64,000 bases of DNA from Gammaproteobacteria bacterium (GTDB lineage: Bacteria > Pseudomonadota > Gammaproteobacteria > JACKNK01): assembly GCA_024234955.1 (NCBI GenBank), contig JACKNK010000001.1:1-64000 (forward strand), read 5' to 3'. A program made the translations under genes and the position numbers. The notes under the pieces are model-generated. The model did not search any database and was not told the DNA's origin. It worked only from the letters and a program-made list of their open reading frames with translations. This document shows positions 53,835 to 60,443 of this stretch, in pieces (position 1 is the first letter of the stretch; each line of letters opens with the position of its first letter).

Positions 53835-54164
53835 ATGGGCCGAACTGAACTGCAGAGCAGAATATTGAAAGAAATGAAGAGGCTGGGTTGGTCCCATGCA
53901 GAATTCGTTAAGGAATATGACAAACATCACAAATACAAATCTGGGCTTACTGAGTCGTCACTAAAAAAGCAGCTATCCAGAAACACTACAAGGCCTGAAC
54001 TACTCAATAGTTACCTTGATTTTATCTACAATCACAGTGCGAGCTTAGCCGGCGACATGGCAAATCCGCCAAACTATTCCGAACAGCACTTCAATGAGGC
54101 ATTCAATAAAAAAATGGAATCAATATCGAAGCAAATAACCGACGACATGGAAAATGATTTATAA
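53835..54164 (+). CDS. Cassette-borne helical protein, unknown
   Basis: 109 residues, no signal or membrane part. The N-terminal 60 residues are helix-turn-helix-like (LQSRILKEMKRLGWSHAEFV, then LTESSLKKQLSRN), so it may bind DNA. The rest is polar and helical. Low G+C. An attC-like site overlaps its stop codon. Confidence 0.6.
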   Translation: MGRTELQSRILKEMKRLGWSHAEFVKEYDKHHKYKSGLTESSLKKQLSRNTTRPELLNSYLDFIYNHSASLAGDMANPPNYSEQHFNEAFNKKMESISKQITDDMENDL

Positions 54165-54233
54165 CAAGAACGTCAACTGCGCGCCTACGGCGCCGGACGC
54201 TCCTTCGTCGCGCCGGTTACGTTAGCGTTAAGC
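54159..54233. other. attC-like recombination site
   Basis: TTATAAC at 54159-54165, overlapping the gene stop, and GTTAAGC at 54227-54233, a perfect GTTRRRY core. The 75-base site contains G+C-rich partly complementary arms (gcgcgcctacggcgcc / cgtcgcgccggttacg). Confidence 0.7.
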
Positions 54234-54251
54234 ATAAATAGAGATAGAGGA

Positions 54252-55124
54252 ATGGAATTCGCTACAGAAGATGATGCAAAAAATTATTCTGTCAGTGTGA
54301 CTTCTAAGCATATCCATCCTGAGGATATTCATAGACGTTTGGATGATTACAAGAGATATTTAGCATCGGCACGTGGTGATGATAAAGATTACTGGCAAAA
54401 AGAGGTCAATAGTTTAGAGGAATGGATCAATAGTGACGAATTTATAAATGGAGAATACCCAAGAGGCATTGATGAGCTGGTATTAGAGCTTATTGAGTGG
54501 AGGGCTGCTATTTATGCCTTTCAAAATGTAGATATCAAAACCGACCCTTTCAAAACTCATGCTTTCTATGCGCAATGGCTTGTGGGAGGAACTTATACTA
54601 TTTTTTGTCTCCTTGGGAAGTTAGTAAGCAAAGATCAACGCGATAACTCACTAAGAAAGCACTGGGAGATGGTTTCTGGGTATGTATCTCACAGTGGCTT
54701 GTGCGGTGAGACCGAGGTCGAATTCATAAATGCAAAAATGCATCATGTACGAGGGCAATTCACTAACAAAAATTCTCAAGCCATGAGGTATCGCAATAAA
54801 GTTATCGCGCATAACGAGAGTCTTCCAAGAATGGAGTGGAATGAACTAGACAAAGATATCGAGCTAATATCTAGGATGTGGTCACTTATCACCATGTGGT
54901 CATCTTTCGGGTTGATGGAACCTTTTCGAAAATCAGACCAAGTTTTTTCAGGAACGGAATCTGTTTTCACAGATGAGGAAATCCGTCTCTTACAAGAGCA
55001 GCGCGAGAATTATTTATCTAAGGTAAAATCATGGTGTACTAAATGCATTGAAACTGGTGAAGAAATTGTGAATCGGTCACCATTTGGAACATTATCAATA
55101 AGTATTTCCATCAATGATAGGTAA
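54252..55124 (+). CDS. Putative HEPN/AbiU2-like protein (cassette)
   Basis: 290 residues, mostly helical, low G+C. In the C-terminal half, RYRNKVIAHNE gives an R-x5-H motif as in HEPN ribonucleases and AbiU2-type abortive-infection proteins. The preceding helices and a CxxC (WCTKC) near the end are also seen. If HEPN, it could act as an RNA-cutting defence or toxin protein. No antitoxin gene is adjacent. The family call is tentative. Confidence 0.5.
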   Translation: MEFATEDDAKNYSVSVTSKHIHPEDIHRRLDDYKRYLASARGDDKDYWQKEVNSLEEWINSDEFINGEYPRGIDELVLELIEWRAAIYAFQNVDIKTDPFKTHAFYAQWLVGGTYTIFCLLGKLVSKDQRDNSLRKHWEMVSGYVSHSGLCGETEVEFINAKMHHVRGQFTNKNSQAMRYRNKVIAHNESLPRMEWNELDKDIELISRMWSLITMWSSFGLMEPFRKSDQVFSGTESVFTDEEIRLLQEQRENYLSKVKSWCTKCIETGEEIVNRSPFGTLSISISINDR

Positions 55125-55126
55125 AT

Positions 55127-55208
55127 GCTTAACAAATCAATTAACTTTGCGCGCAAACAACGCGCGCCGGACCCTCCTGGCGTCGGGCCGGTTATTGCGG
55201 CGTTGGCA
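55127..55208. other. attC-like recombination site
   Basis: GCTTAAC at 55127-55133 lies three bases after the gene stop; GTTGGCA at 55202-55208 is one base off the GTTRRRY core. The 82-base site has complementary inner arms (caattaac / ggttattg). Confidence 0.6.
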
Positions 55209-55218
55209 TAAAAACACT

Positions 55219-55283
55219 ATGAACCCTGTCCCGGAATTATTCACATCAATATACGGTGAACCAATCCAAATTGATTCCCTCTC
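55219..55283 (+). pseudogene. Cassette gene truncated by IS3-family insertion
   Basis: Begins MNPVPELFTSIYGEPIQIDSL directly after an attC-like site, then runs into the left end of the IS3-family element at 55284. Only about 21 codons remain. The 3' part is not found on the other side, so the insertion was accompanied by deletion. Family unknown. Confidence 0.55.
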
Positions 55284-55345
55284 GGGTTCTCCCCCGTTAA
55301 CACGGACACATCCAAGAAGAGGCACACTGTGCCGAGGAGGTGTTC

Positions 55346-55633
55346 ATGTCGAAGCGAAGAAAGTTCAGTGCGGAGTTCAAGCGCGAAGCGATTGAGTTGA
55401 CCCGTCAGCCGGGCGTCAGCTGCCGCCAGGTGGCTCTGGAAATCGGGATCAATCCGAATCTGCTAACCCGCTGGAAGCGAGAAGCCGAAGAGGCGAAGGG
55501 TAAGGCCTTCGGTGGGTCCGGCAGCCCACGCGACGAAGAGATCGCCCGGCTGAAACGGGAGCTCGCAAGGGTGAAGAAGGAACGGGATTTTTTACGCGAA
55601 GCGGCAACGTTCTTCGCCAAAGGGTCGTTCTGA
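55346..55633 (+). CDS. IS3-family OrfA
   Basis: 95 residues from the ATG at 55346 with GAGG upstream: helix-turn-helix (KFSAEFKREAIELTRQPG, then VALEIGINPNLLTRWKRE) and a coiled-coil end (EEIARLKRELARVKKERDF). It binds the element ends and is expressed as a fusion with OrfB by -1 frameshift near its 3' end. Confidence 0.88.
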   Translation: MSKRRKFSAEFKREAIELTRQPGVSCRQVALEIGINPNLLTRWKREAEEAKGKAFGGSGSPRDEEIARLKRELARVKKERDFLREAATFFAKGSF

Positions 55634-55680
55634 GGTACCAGACGATTCAACGTTGTCGCAGTGACTTCCCGGTTCGCCTG

Positions 55681-56499
55681 ATGTGCTGTTGCCTGCACGT
55701 GTCACCCAGTGGGTATTACGCCTGGGAAGCCCGTGCGCCGAGTGCGCGTGAATCGGACAATGCGCGTCTGCTGATGCGCATTCGCGAGATTCACGACGAC
55801 AGCGGCGGCATCATCGGCGCCCCACGGATGCACGAGGATCTGGTAGCCGAAGGGGAAACGGCCAGTCCGAACCGCATCGCCCGCCTGATGGCTGCCCATG
55901 GCATTCAAGGCTGGCCGCGCAAGCGGAATCGGCGATTCGGGGGTTCCAGCCAGCGTCCGGAAGGGATCGACAATCGCTTGGAAAGGGACTTCACGGCGCG
56001 GGAACCGGATACCAAGTGGGTGACCGACATTACCGAGATCAACACGCTCGAAGGCAAGCTGTATCTGTGCGTGGTGATTGATCTGTTCAGCAAGCTCGTC
56101 ATCGGCTGGGCCATGCATCACCGGCAGGACCGGCACATGGTCATCCGCGCGGTGGAGATGGCCGTCTGGCACCGTCAGGAGCCCAAGGACGTAATCCTGC
56201 ATTCGGATCGCGGCTGCCAATTCACCAGTGGGGATTACCAGCGATTTCTTACCGGGAAAGGGTTGATCAGCAGCATGAGCGCCGTCGGTCACTGCGGCGA
56301 CAACGCGGCCTGCGAGGGCTTTTTCGGGGTGCTCAAACGTGAGCGGGTTCACCACCGACGCTACCGCACTCGGAACGAGGCGCGGGCCGACCTGTTCGAC
56401 TACATCGAGCGATTTCACAACCCCAGGATGCGGCGTAGAGTCGCCGCACAGGATCAGAAGTTTTCATCCCTTTTCAAACCGTCCGTGAAAACGGGGTAG
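55681..56499 (+). CDS. IS3-family OrfB
   Basis: 272 residues from the first Met (the frame opens upstream, in -1 relative to orfA). DDE residues: WVTDITEINT, LHSDRGCQFTSGDY and ACEGFFGVLKRERVH. SPSGYYAWE and GIIGAPRMHEDL are typical of the family. The gene appears intact. Confidence 0.88.
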   Translation: MCCCLHVSPSGYYAWEARAPSARESDNARLLMRIREIHDDSGGIIGAPRMHEDLVAEGETASPNRIARLMAAHGIQGWPRKRNRRFGGSSQRPEGIDNRLERDFTAREPDTKWVTDITEINTLEGKLYLCVVIDLFSKLVIGWAMHHRQDRHMVIRAVEMAVWHRQEPKDVILHSDRGCQFTSGDYQRFLTGKGLISSMSAVGHCGDNAACEGFFGVLKRERVHHRRYRTRNEARADLFDYIERFHNPRMRRRVAAQDQKFSSLFKPSVKTG

Positions 56500-56504
56500 A
56501 ACCC

Positions 56505-56851
56505 CCCGCACCGCCAAGCTCATTGCGCGCTGCCCGAATCGGTTCAGGACGATCACCGCCGACAATGGCACCGAGTTCCATGGCTACGCGCACCTGGAGC
56601 GACACACCCCGGTGCGCTTCTACTTCGCCACCCCGCATCACTCCTGGGAGCGCGGCACCAACGAGAACACCAACGGCCTGATCCGGCAGTACCTGCCGAA
56701 AGGCGAAAGCATGGCCGGGCTGACCCAACAGCGCTGCAACGCCATCGCTGACAAACTCAACCGCCGACCCCGCAAGCGACTCGGCTACCGCACCCCGGAG
56801 GAATGCTTTTATGAAAATTAATTACTGTCGCGGTTCAAACTTGAAACTAAG
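56505..56851 (+). pseudogene. IS30-family transposase fragment (left)
   Basis: The last about 105 codons of an IS30-type transposase: TADNGTEFHGYAHLERH, PHHSWERGTNENTNGLIRQY and NRRPRKRLGYRTPEECFY, stop at 56821, plus the element's 3' end to 56851. The 5' part is missing where it meets the IS3-family element. The last 200 bases match the fragment at 58444-58615 in inverted orientation. Confidence 0.82.
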
Positions 56852-57068
56852 GCGAGAAAGAACTGTCAATCTTATCCAGAATGGCCAAGCCTTCGTCAAC
56901 ATTACCTCTAGCAGCCATTGCTCGAAAACGAGTCTCAGCATCGAATTCGGCGATGGCTTGCGTCGAAAGTTCTTCCATAAGCTTGTTAATGCTAATGTGC
57001 TTGCGCTTTGCCAACGCTTTCAAGCGCATATGCTTGTCATCGGGTAACCGTACAGTCAGAGTAGCCAT
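56847..57068 (-). CDS. Ribbon-helix-helix antitoxin
   Basis: 73 residues: a beta strand (MATLTVRLPDDKHMRL) and two helices (KALAKRKHISINKLMEEL) form an Arc/CopG-type DNA-binding domain; the C-terminal half would wrap the toxin. It starts one base after the PIN toxin stop. The pair is a type II toxin-antitoxin module with toxin first. Its own 3' end touches the IS30-type fragment. Confidence 0.8.
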   Translation of the reverse strand: MATLTVRLPDDKHMRLKALAKRKHISINKLMEELSTQAIAEFDAETRFRAMAARGNVDEGLAILDKIDSSFSP

Positions 57069-57069
57069 A

Positions 57070-57495
57070 TCAACTTATCTCCAGAATTTGTTCCGGGGTC
57101 AAAATTCGAATTTCCGGAAAACGCAATTCCGCACGTTTAAAGTCTCGAACGTTGTTGGTCACAATCCACTGCGCATTGCCGGCTGCAGCAAGTTCCAAAA
57201 GATGGTTATCCGCTTCGTCGGCCAGGTTTGGGCGCCACAAGTAATAGATCGGTACCCATTCGGAAACGGAACAAAATGCCTCCAGCAGCGCCTGGATGTC
57301 ATCGGCGGAAACAGGGCACTTGTCCAAAATGTGTGGTCTTGCTGAAACATCCTCATATTCGGCAAAAAGCGCATTGCCCAACAAAGGCTGGTATTGGCGC
57401 TTGAGGCATCGCCGCAGAATTTCGCGGTTTGGCCCAGCCACCCCAATGAGGGCAGCAGTGAAGACGCTTGTATCAACAACAATTCGGGGTGCCAT
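57070..57495 (-). CDS. PIN-domain toxin
   Basis: 141 residues of the PIN nuclease fold (COG1569-type): RIVVDTSVFTAALIG with the first catalytic Asp, LLGNALFAEYEDV with a Glu, then NLADEADNHLLELA and WIVTNNVRDFK. Such toxins cut RNA and are held inactive by the ribbon-helix-helix partner encoded next. It is read against the direction of the cassette array, whose attC-like site follows at 57531. Confidence 0.82.
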   Translation of the reverse strand: MAPRIVVDTSVFTAALIGVAGPNREILRRCLKRQYQPLLGNALFAEYEDVSARPHILDKCPVSADDIQALLEAFCSVSEWVPIYYLWRPNLADEADNHLLELAAAGNAQWIVTNNVRDFKRAELRFPEIRILTPEQILEIS

Positions 57496-57530
57496 GGAGA
57501 AATGGTGGCATATGTGCAGTCAAAAGCAAG

Positions 57531-57611
57531 CCCTAACAAGGCCGTCAACTCGTTCGCGTTGCTCACTGGGACGCGCAGCAAGCTGCGCGCCCGTTACGGC
57601 TGGCGTTATGT
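57531..57611. other. attC-like recombination site
   Basis: CCCTAAC at 57531-57537 and GTTATGT at 57605-57611 bound 81 bases. Inner arms gccgtcaactcg and cgttacggc pair with a bulge. It separates the two toxin-antitoxin modules. Confidence 0.62.
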
Positions 57612-57660
57612 TTGAAAAAGCGTACGCCATGTCGTACGCTTTGCTAAGGAGGGCAAAATC

Positions 57661-57903
57661 ATGACCATACTCAACGCCACTGAAGCACGATCAAAGCTCT
57701 ACAGCTTGATTGATGAAACCGCAGAAACTCACCAACCTATTGTTATAACTGGAAAAAGAGGAAATGCTGTTCTTCTTTCCGAAGCGGATTGGAACGCCAT
57801 TTCTGAAACCTTGCACTTGATGTCAGTCCCAGGAATGGCTGAATCAATTAAGGAAGGTATGAATACGCCTGTTTCTGAATGTTCCGAGGAACTTGATTGG
57901 TGA
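57661..57903 (+). CDS. Phd/YefM-type antitoxin
   Basis: 80 residues: MTILNATEARSKLYSLIDET is the typical YefM/Phd N-terminus, then PIVITGKRGNAVLLSEADWN. It binds its own promoter and the toxin. The stop overlaps the toxin start (GTGA). A ribosome site aaggagg precedes the ATG. Low G+C. Confidence 0.9.
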   Translation: MTILNATEARSKLYSLIDETAETHQPIVITGKRGNAVLLSEADWNAISETLHLMSVPGMAESIKEGMNTPVSECSEELDW

Positions 57904-58163
57904 GTTGGAAGCTCGTCTACACAAAACAGGCACAGAAAGATGCGAAAAAACTTGCCTCATCAGGCCTGAAGAAAAAGGCCCAAGAGCTACTGCGGGTTAT
58001 CGAACAAAACCCATACCAAAATCCGCCACCCTACGAAAAGCTGGTTGGAGATCTTTTGGGAGCATATTCGAGGCGCATCAACATCCAGCACAGAATCGTT
58101 TACCAGGTCTTGGAATCCGAGCAGGTCGTGAAAGTACTGCGGCTCTGGACGCACTACGAATGA
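57900..58163 (+). CDS. Txe/YoeB-type mRNA interferase toxin
   Basis: 87 residues from a GTG overlapping the antitoxin stop. RelE/YoeB fold: WKLVYTKQAQKDAKKLASSG, PYEKLVGDLLGAYSRRINIQ, then HRIVYQV and the C-terminal LRLWTHYE, the catalytic His/Tyr end of YoeB. It cuts mRNA on the ribosome. An attC-like site starts just after the stop. Confidence 0.9.
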   Translation: MSWKLVYTKQAQKDAKKLASSGLKKKAQELLRVIEQNPYQNPPPYEKLVGDLLGAYSRRINIQHRIVYQVLESEQVVKVLRLWTHYE

Positions 58164-58166
58164 AAA

Positions 58167-58257
58167 ACATAACAAGTGAATCATGTCGCTGCCCATTTGG
58201 GCAGCTGGGACGCCTCACCGCTGCGCGGCGAGCCGCTCCATATTCTTGGCGTTAGGT
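58167..58257. other. attC-like recombination site
   Basis: ACATAAC at 58167-58173 and GTTAGGT at 58251-58257, a perfect GTTRRRY core, bound 91 bases. It directly follows the YoeB-type gene. Confidence 0.65.
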
Positions 58258-58285
58258 TTCAAAAGCATACTTAAGAGGTTTCATC

Positions 58286-58443
58286 ATGGATACAGATGTC
58301 CCAAGAATGCCTTCGGTAAAAAATCTTCATTCAATCCTGGATGCAATACAGAAAGCAGCTGTACCAGATGCCTTTGGTATCGATTTCCTCAAGGACATGG
58401 GATTCACAAGCTCCAATGATCGCTCAATCATCAAGGTCTTAAA
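58286..58443 (+). pseudogene. DUF5343-like gene truncated by an IS30 fragment
   Basis: The first about 53 codons resemble the start of DUF5343 proteins (PSVKNLHSILDAIQKAAVPD, then FLKDMGFTSSNDRSIIKVLK). At 58444 the frame runs into the IS30-type fragment and stops soon after. The rest of the gene is lost. This marks the right edge of the cassette array. Confidence 0.6.
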
Positions 58444-58615
58444 GCTTAGTTTCAAGTTTGAACTGCGACAGTAATTAATTTCCATAAAAGCATTCCTCCG
58501 GGGTGCGGTAGCCGAGTCTTTTGCGGGGTCGGCGGTTGAATTTGTCGGCGATGGCGTTGCAGCGCTGTTGGGTCAGCCCGGCCATGCTTTCGCCTTTCGG
58601 CAGGTACTGCCGGAT
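58444..58615 (-). pseudogene. IS30-family transposase fragment (right)
   Basis: A minus-strand copy of the last about 45 codons and 3' end of the same IS30-type transposase found at 56505-56851 (IRQYLPKGESMAGLTQQRCN, YRTPEECFYGN). The two fragments are inverted relative to each other and frame 1.6 kb with two toxin-antitoxin modules. Confidence 0.8.
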
Positions 58616-58653
58616 GGGTCGCACCCGTTGACGCCAAATCGGGCGCCGGAGGA

Positions 58654-59229
58654 TCAGGCCGCCCGCCAATGTCTCAGTCGCCGGGTCTTTTCGACCATAC
58701 GGTAGGTCGAACGGTTGTTGTTGAAGGTGCTGGCCCGATTCAGCGGGACCCAGAGTACCTGGTGGGATTCGTCGTTACCGGGGATGGGGATGGCGTCGTC
58801 GATTTCGAGCAGGAAGCGGATGTCGATGTGCTGGTGAGCGGGTTCGAGCTTGCCTTCGTGCGGGGTCGCCGGAATAGCGTGGATATCGACATCGAATATC
58901 CGGTTATCGACAAGCTGGATGTGTTCGGGGTCGAGGCCGGTTTCTTCGGAGGTTTCGCGCAGCGCGACGCGCAGGATGTCATGGTCGCCGTCGGCGTGGC
59001 CGCCGGGCTGGAACCATTGGTCATGTTTGCGGTGGTGCAGCAGCAGAACGTGATCCCGGCTCGGGTTCACGACCCAGGCGGAGCCGGTGACGTGGCCGGG
59101 CCAGAGTTCGCGGTAGAAGCAGTTTTCGTTGATGCGCACGTAGTCCTGCGCCTTACGCACGAAGGCCGATTCATCCATGAAGCGGGTCTGGTGACGATCC
59201 AGCAGGCTGAGGAGTTCGTTACGGTGCAT
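58654..59229 (-). CDS. Nudix hydrolase
   Basis: 191 residues from the ATG at 59229. Nudix box GGHADGDHDILRVALRETSE..., with REtsEEtG intact but His in place of the first Glu of the box. Nudix enzymes hydrolyse nucleoside diphosphate-linked compounds. It starts one base after the csoS1D stop, so the two are co-transcribed. Relevance to the carboxysome is not known. Its 3' end lies 38 bases from the IS30-type fragment. Confidence 0.85.
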   Translation of the reverse strand: MHRNELLSLLDRHQTRFMDESAFVRKAQDYVRINENCFYRELWPGHVTGSAWVVNPSRDHVLLLHHRKHDQWFQPGGHADGDHDILRVALRETSEETGLDPEHIQLVDNRIFDVDIHAIPATPHEGKLEPAHQHIDIRFLLEIDDAIPIPGNDESHQVLWVPLNRASTFNNNRSTYRMVEKTRRLRHWRAA

Positions 59230-59230
59230 G

Positions 59231-59845
59231 TCACGTCCAGGACGGGTTTTGCACGGCGGCGATCGCGGCGGCGGCGGCTTCATCCACGTCGCCTTCGCGA
59301 CCCGCGATGATCAGGCGACCGAAGGCGCCGACGGCGCGCACCTCGATGATGGTGATGTTGGCGGCTTTCTCGGCCTGGTTGGCGGCGTAGGTGATGTAGC
59401 CGGCCGGTTCGGTTTCAAGGATGAACATGCTTTGCCCGGGCAGGATCATCGAGCCGCGTCGGTCCTGACGGTTGATCAGTACGCAGTGATCGGGGGTCAT
59501 GCCACGAATGGTTTCGTGCCAGGCGATGCGGCAGGTTTCGCGATCCTGGGGTCCCGCACCGAGATGGTTGAGGATCACGCGACCGGCCTCAACCACGTCG
59601 CTCTGATCGCGTTGGTGGATGACCATCGATCCATAGGCGCGTTCGACGACTTGCTGGGCGAGGTGCACACGGGTGGCCTTCAACGCCATGTCGGTAAGGC
59701 GGTGTACGGCCATGCCGGGGGCGACTTCGACCCAGAGCAGGGCGTCCCCGGGGACCGGCAGAAAGCCTTGCGATGCGGTGGCGATGTAGGACGCGAGCTG
59801 CGGTTGCAGCGCGTCGATGTAGACATAGGTGCGGAGTTTGATCAT
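59231..59845 (-). CDS. csoS1D: CsoS1D tandem-BMC shell protein
   Basis: 204 residues. The N-terminal part (LRTYVYIDALQPQLASYIAT, then FLPVPGDALLWVEVAPGMAV) and VVERAYGSMVIHQRDQSDVV match CsoS1D. The C-terminal half is a second BMC domain (ITIIEVRAVGAFGRLIIAG). Such proteins form trimers that stack and have a large, gated pore, proposed to pass metabolites such as RuBP. It is placed away from the cso operon, on the opposite strand. Confidence 0.88.
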   Translation of the reverse strand: MIKLRTYVYIDALQPQLASYIATASQGFLPVPGDALLWVEVAPGMAVHRLTDMALKATRVHLAQQVVERAYGSMVIHQRDQSDVVEAGRVILNHLGAGPQDRETCRIAWHETIRGMTPDHCVLINRQDRRGSMILPGQSMFILETEPAGYITYAANQAEKAANITIIEVRAVGAFGRLIIAGREGDVDEAAAAAIAAVQNPSWT

Positions 59846-59924
59846 GGGGCCAGCCCGCCAGCCGGATCGATGATGCGGTGGGCCGGACCCCCGGGAATAC
59901 GCCCGGTCAAACCCGAAAGATGTT

Positions 59925-60245
59925 TCAGGCGGCCGCAGCGAGCGCTTGGTGCACCACGAAGGCGAAGCGGCTGTGGCAGCTGTAATCCTCGATCGAGAGT
60001 CGGATGTGATGATCCCGATGTGCGGTTTGGCAGGCCGCGATCTGATCGAAGATCTGCTGGCTGTCGCCGTTGTAGCAGTTCGGCTTGCCCCAGGTCTCCC
60101 AGGGGCTGAAGCGCGGTGCCAGAGTGGCGGTGTGCTCGATGCGGATCACGCACCCCTGGCGCAGGCATTTCTCGATCTGCGCAACGACGCGGTTGCGAGT
60201 CTGGGCATGGGCTTGGTTCGGCACTTGTTTCAACACGGCTTGCAT
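59925..60245 (-). CDS. Free-standing RuBisCO-small-subunit-like protein
   Basis: 106 residues from an ATG with AGGAG seven bases upstream. Aligned by eye with CbbS at 40110: QIEKCLRQGCVIRIEHT against QIAYLIANGLTPAIEHT; WETWGKP against WTMWKLP; QIAACQTAHRDHHIRL against EIDACHRAYPSDHVRL; and FAFVV against VCFVV. The N-terminal TFGFLPKF segment of true small subunits is missing. This is a small-subunit-like domain, as in the SSUL modules of cyanobacterial CcmM. Located between a SulP transporter and csoS1D, it may bind RuBisCO. Function is inferred. Confidence 0.8.
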   Translation of the reverse strand: MQAVLKQVPNQAHAQTRNRVVAQIEKCLRQGCVIRIEHTATLAPRFSPWETWGKPNCYNGDSQQIFDQIAACQTAHRDHHIRLSIEDYSCHSRFAFVVHQALAAAA

Positions 60246-60443
60246 CGATTCGACTCCTGACCTGGTCTGGCTGAGAAGCGATCGGCGGGCGCGTAGTGAT
60301 GACCGCCGGCACGATCGACGCAGGCAGGTTAGGCAGTGCGGGCTCGAAGCGGAAATTGCAATTGATCGACGCCGCGATAGAGTCGGCTCTATACACGATG
60401 AGTCCGTCGTAATTCATTGATTGAATTGATGTCATGGCCGATG

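Larger units (their letters stand above)
55284..56504 (+). mobile_element. Second IS3-family element (about 1.22 kb)
   Basis: Inverted ends gggttctcccccgtt... at 55284 and its complement ending at 56504 match at about 21 of 24 positions. It contains orfA and orfB. No target duplication is seen: the left flank is a cassette gene and the right flank an IS30-type fragment, so the right flank was lost or rearranged. Confidence 0.8.
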
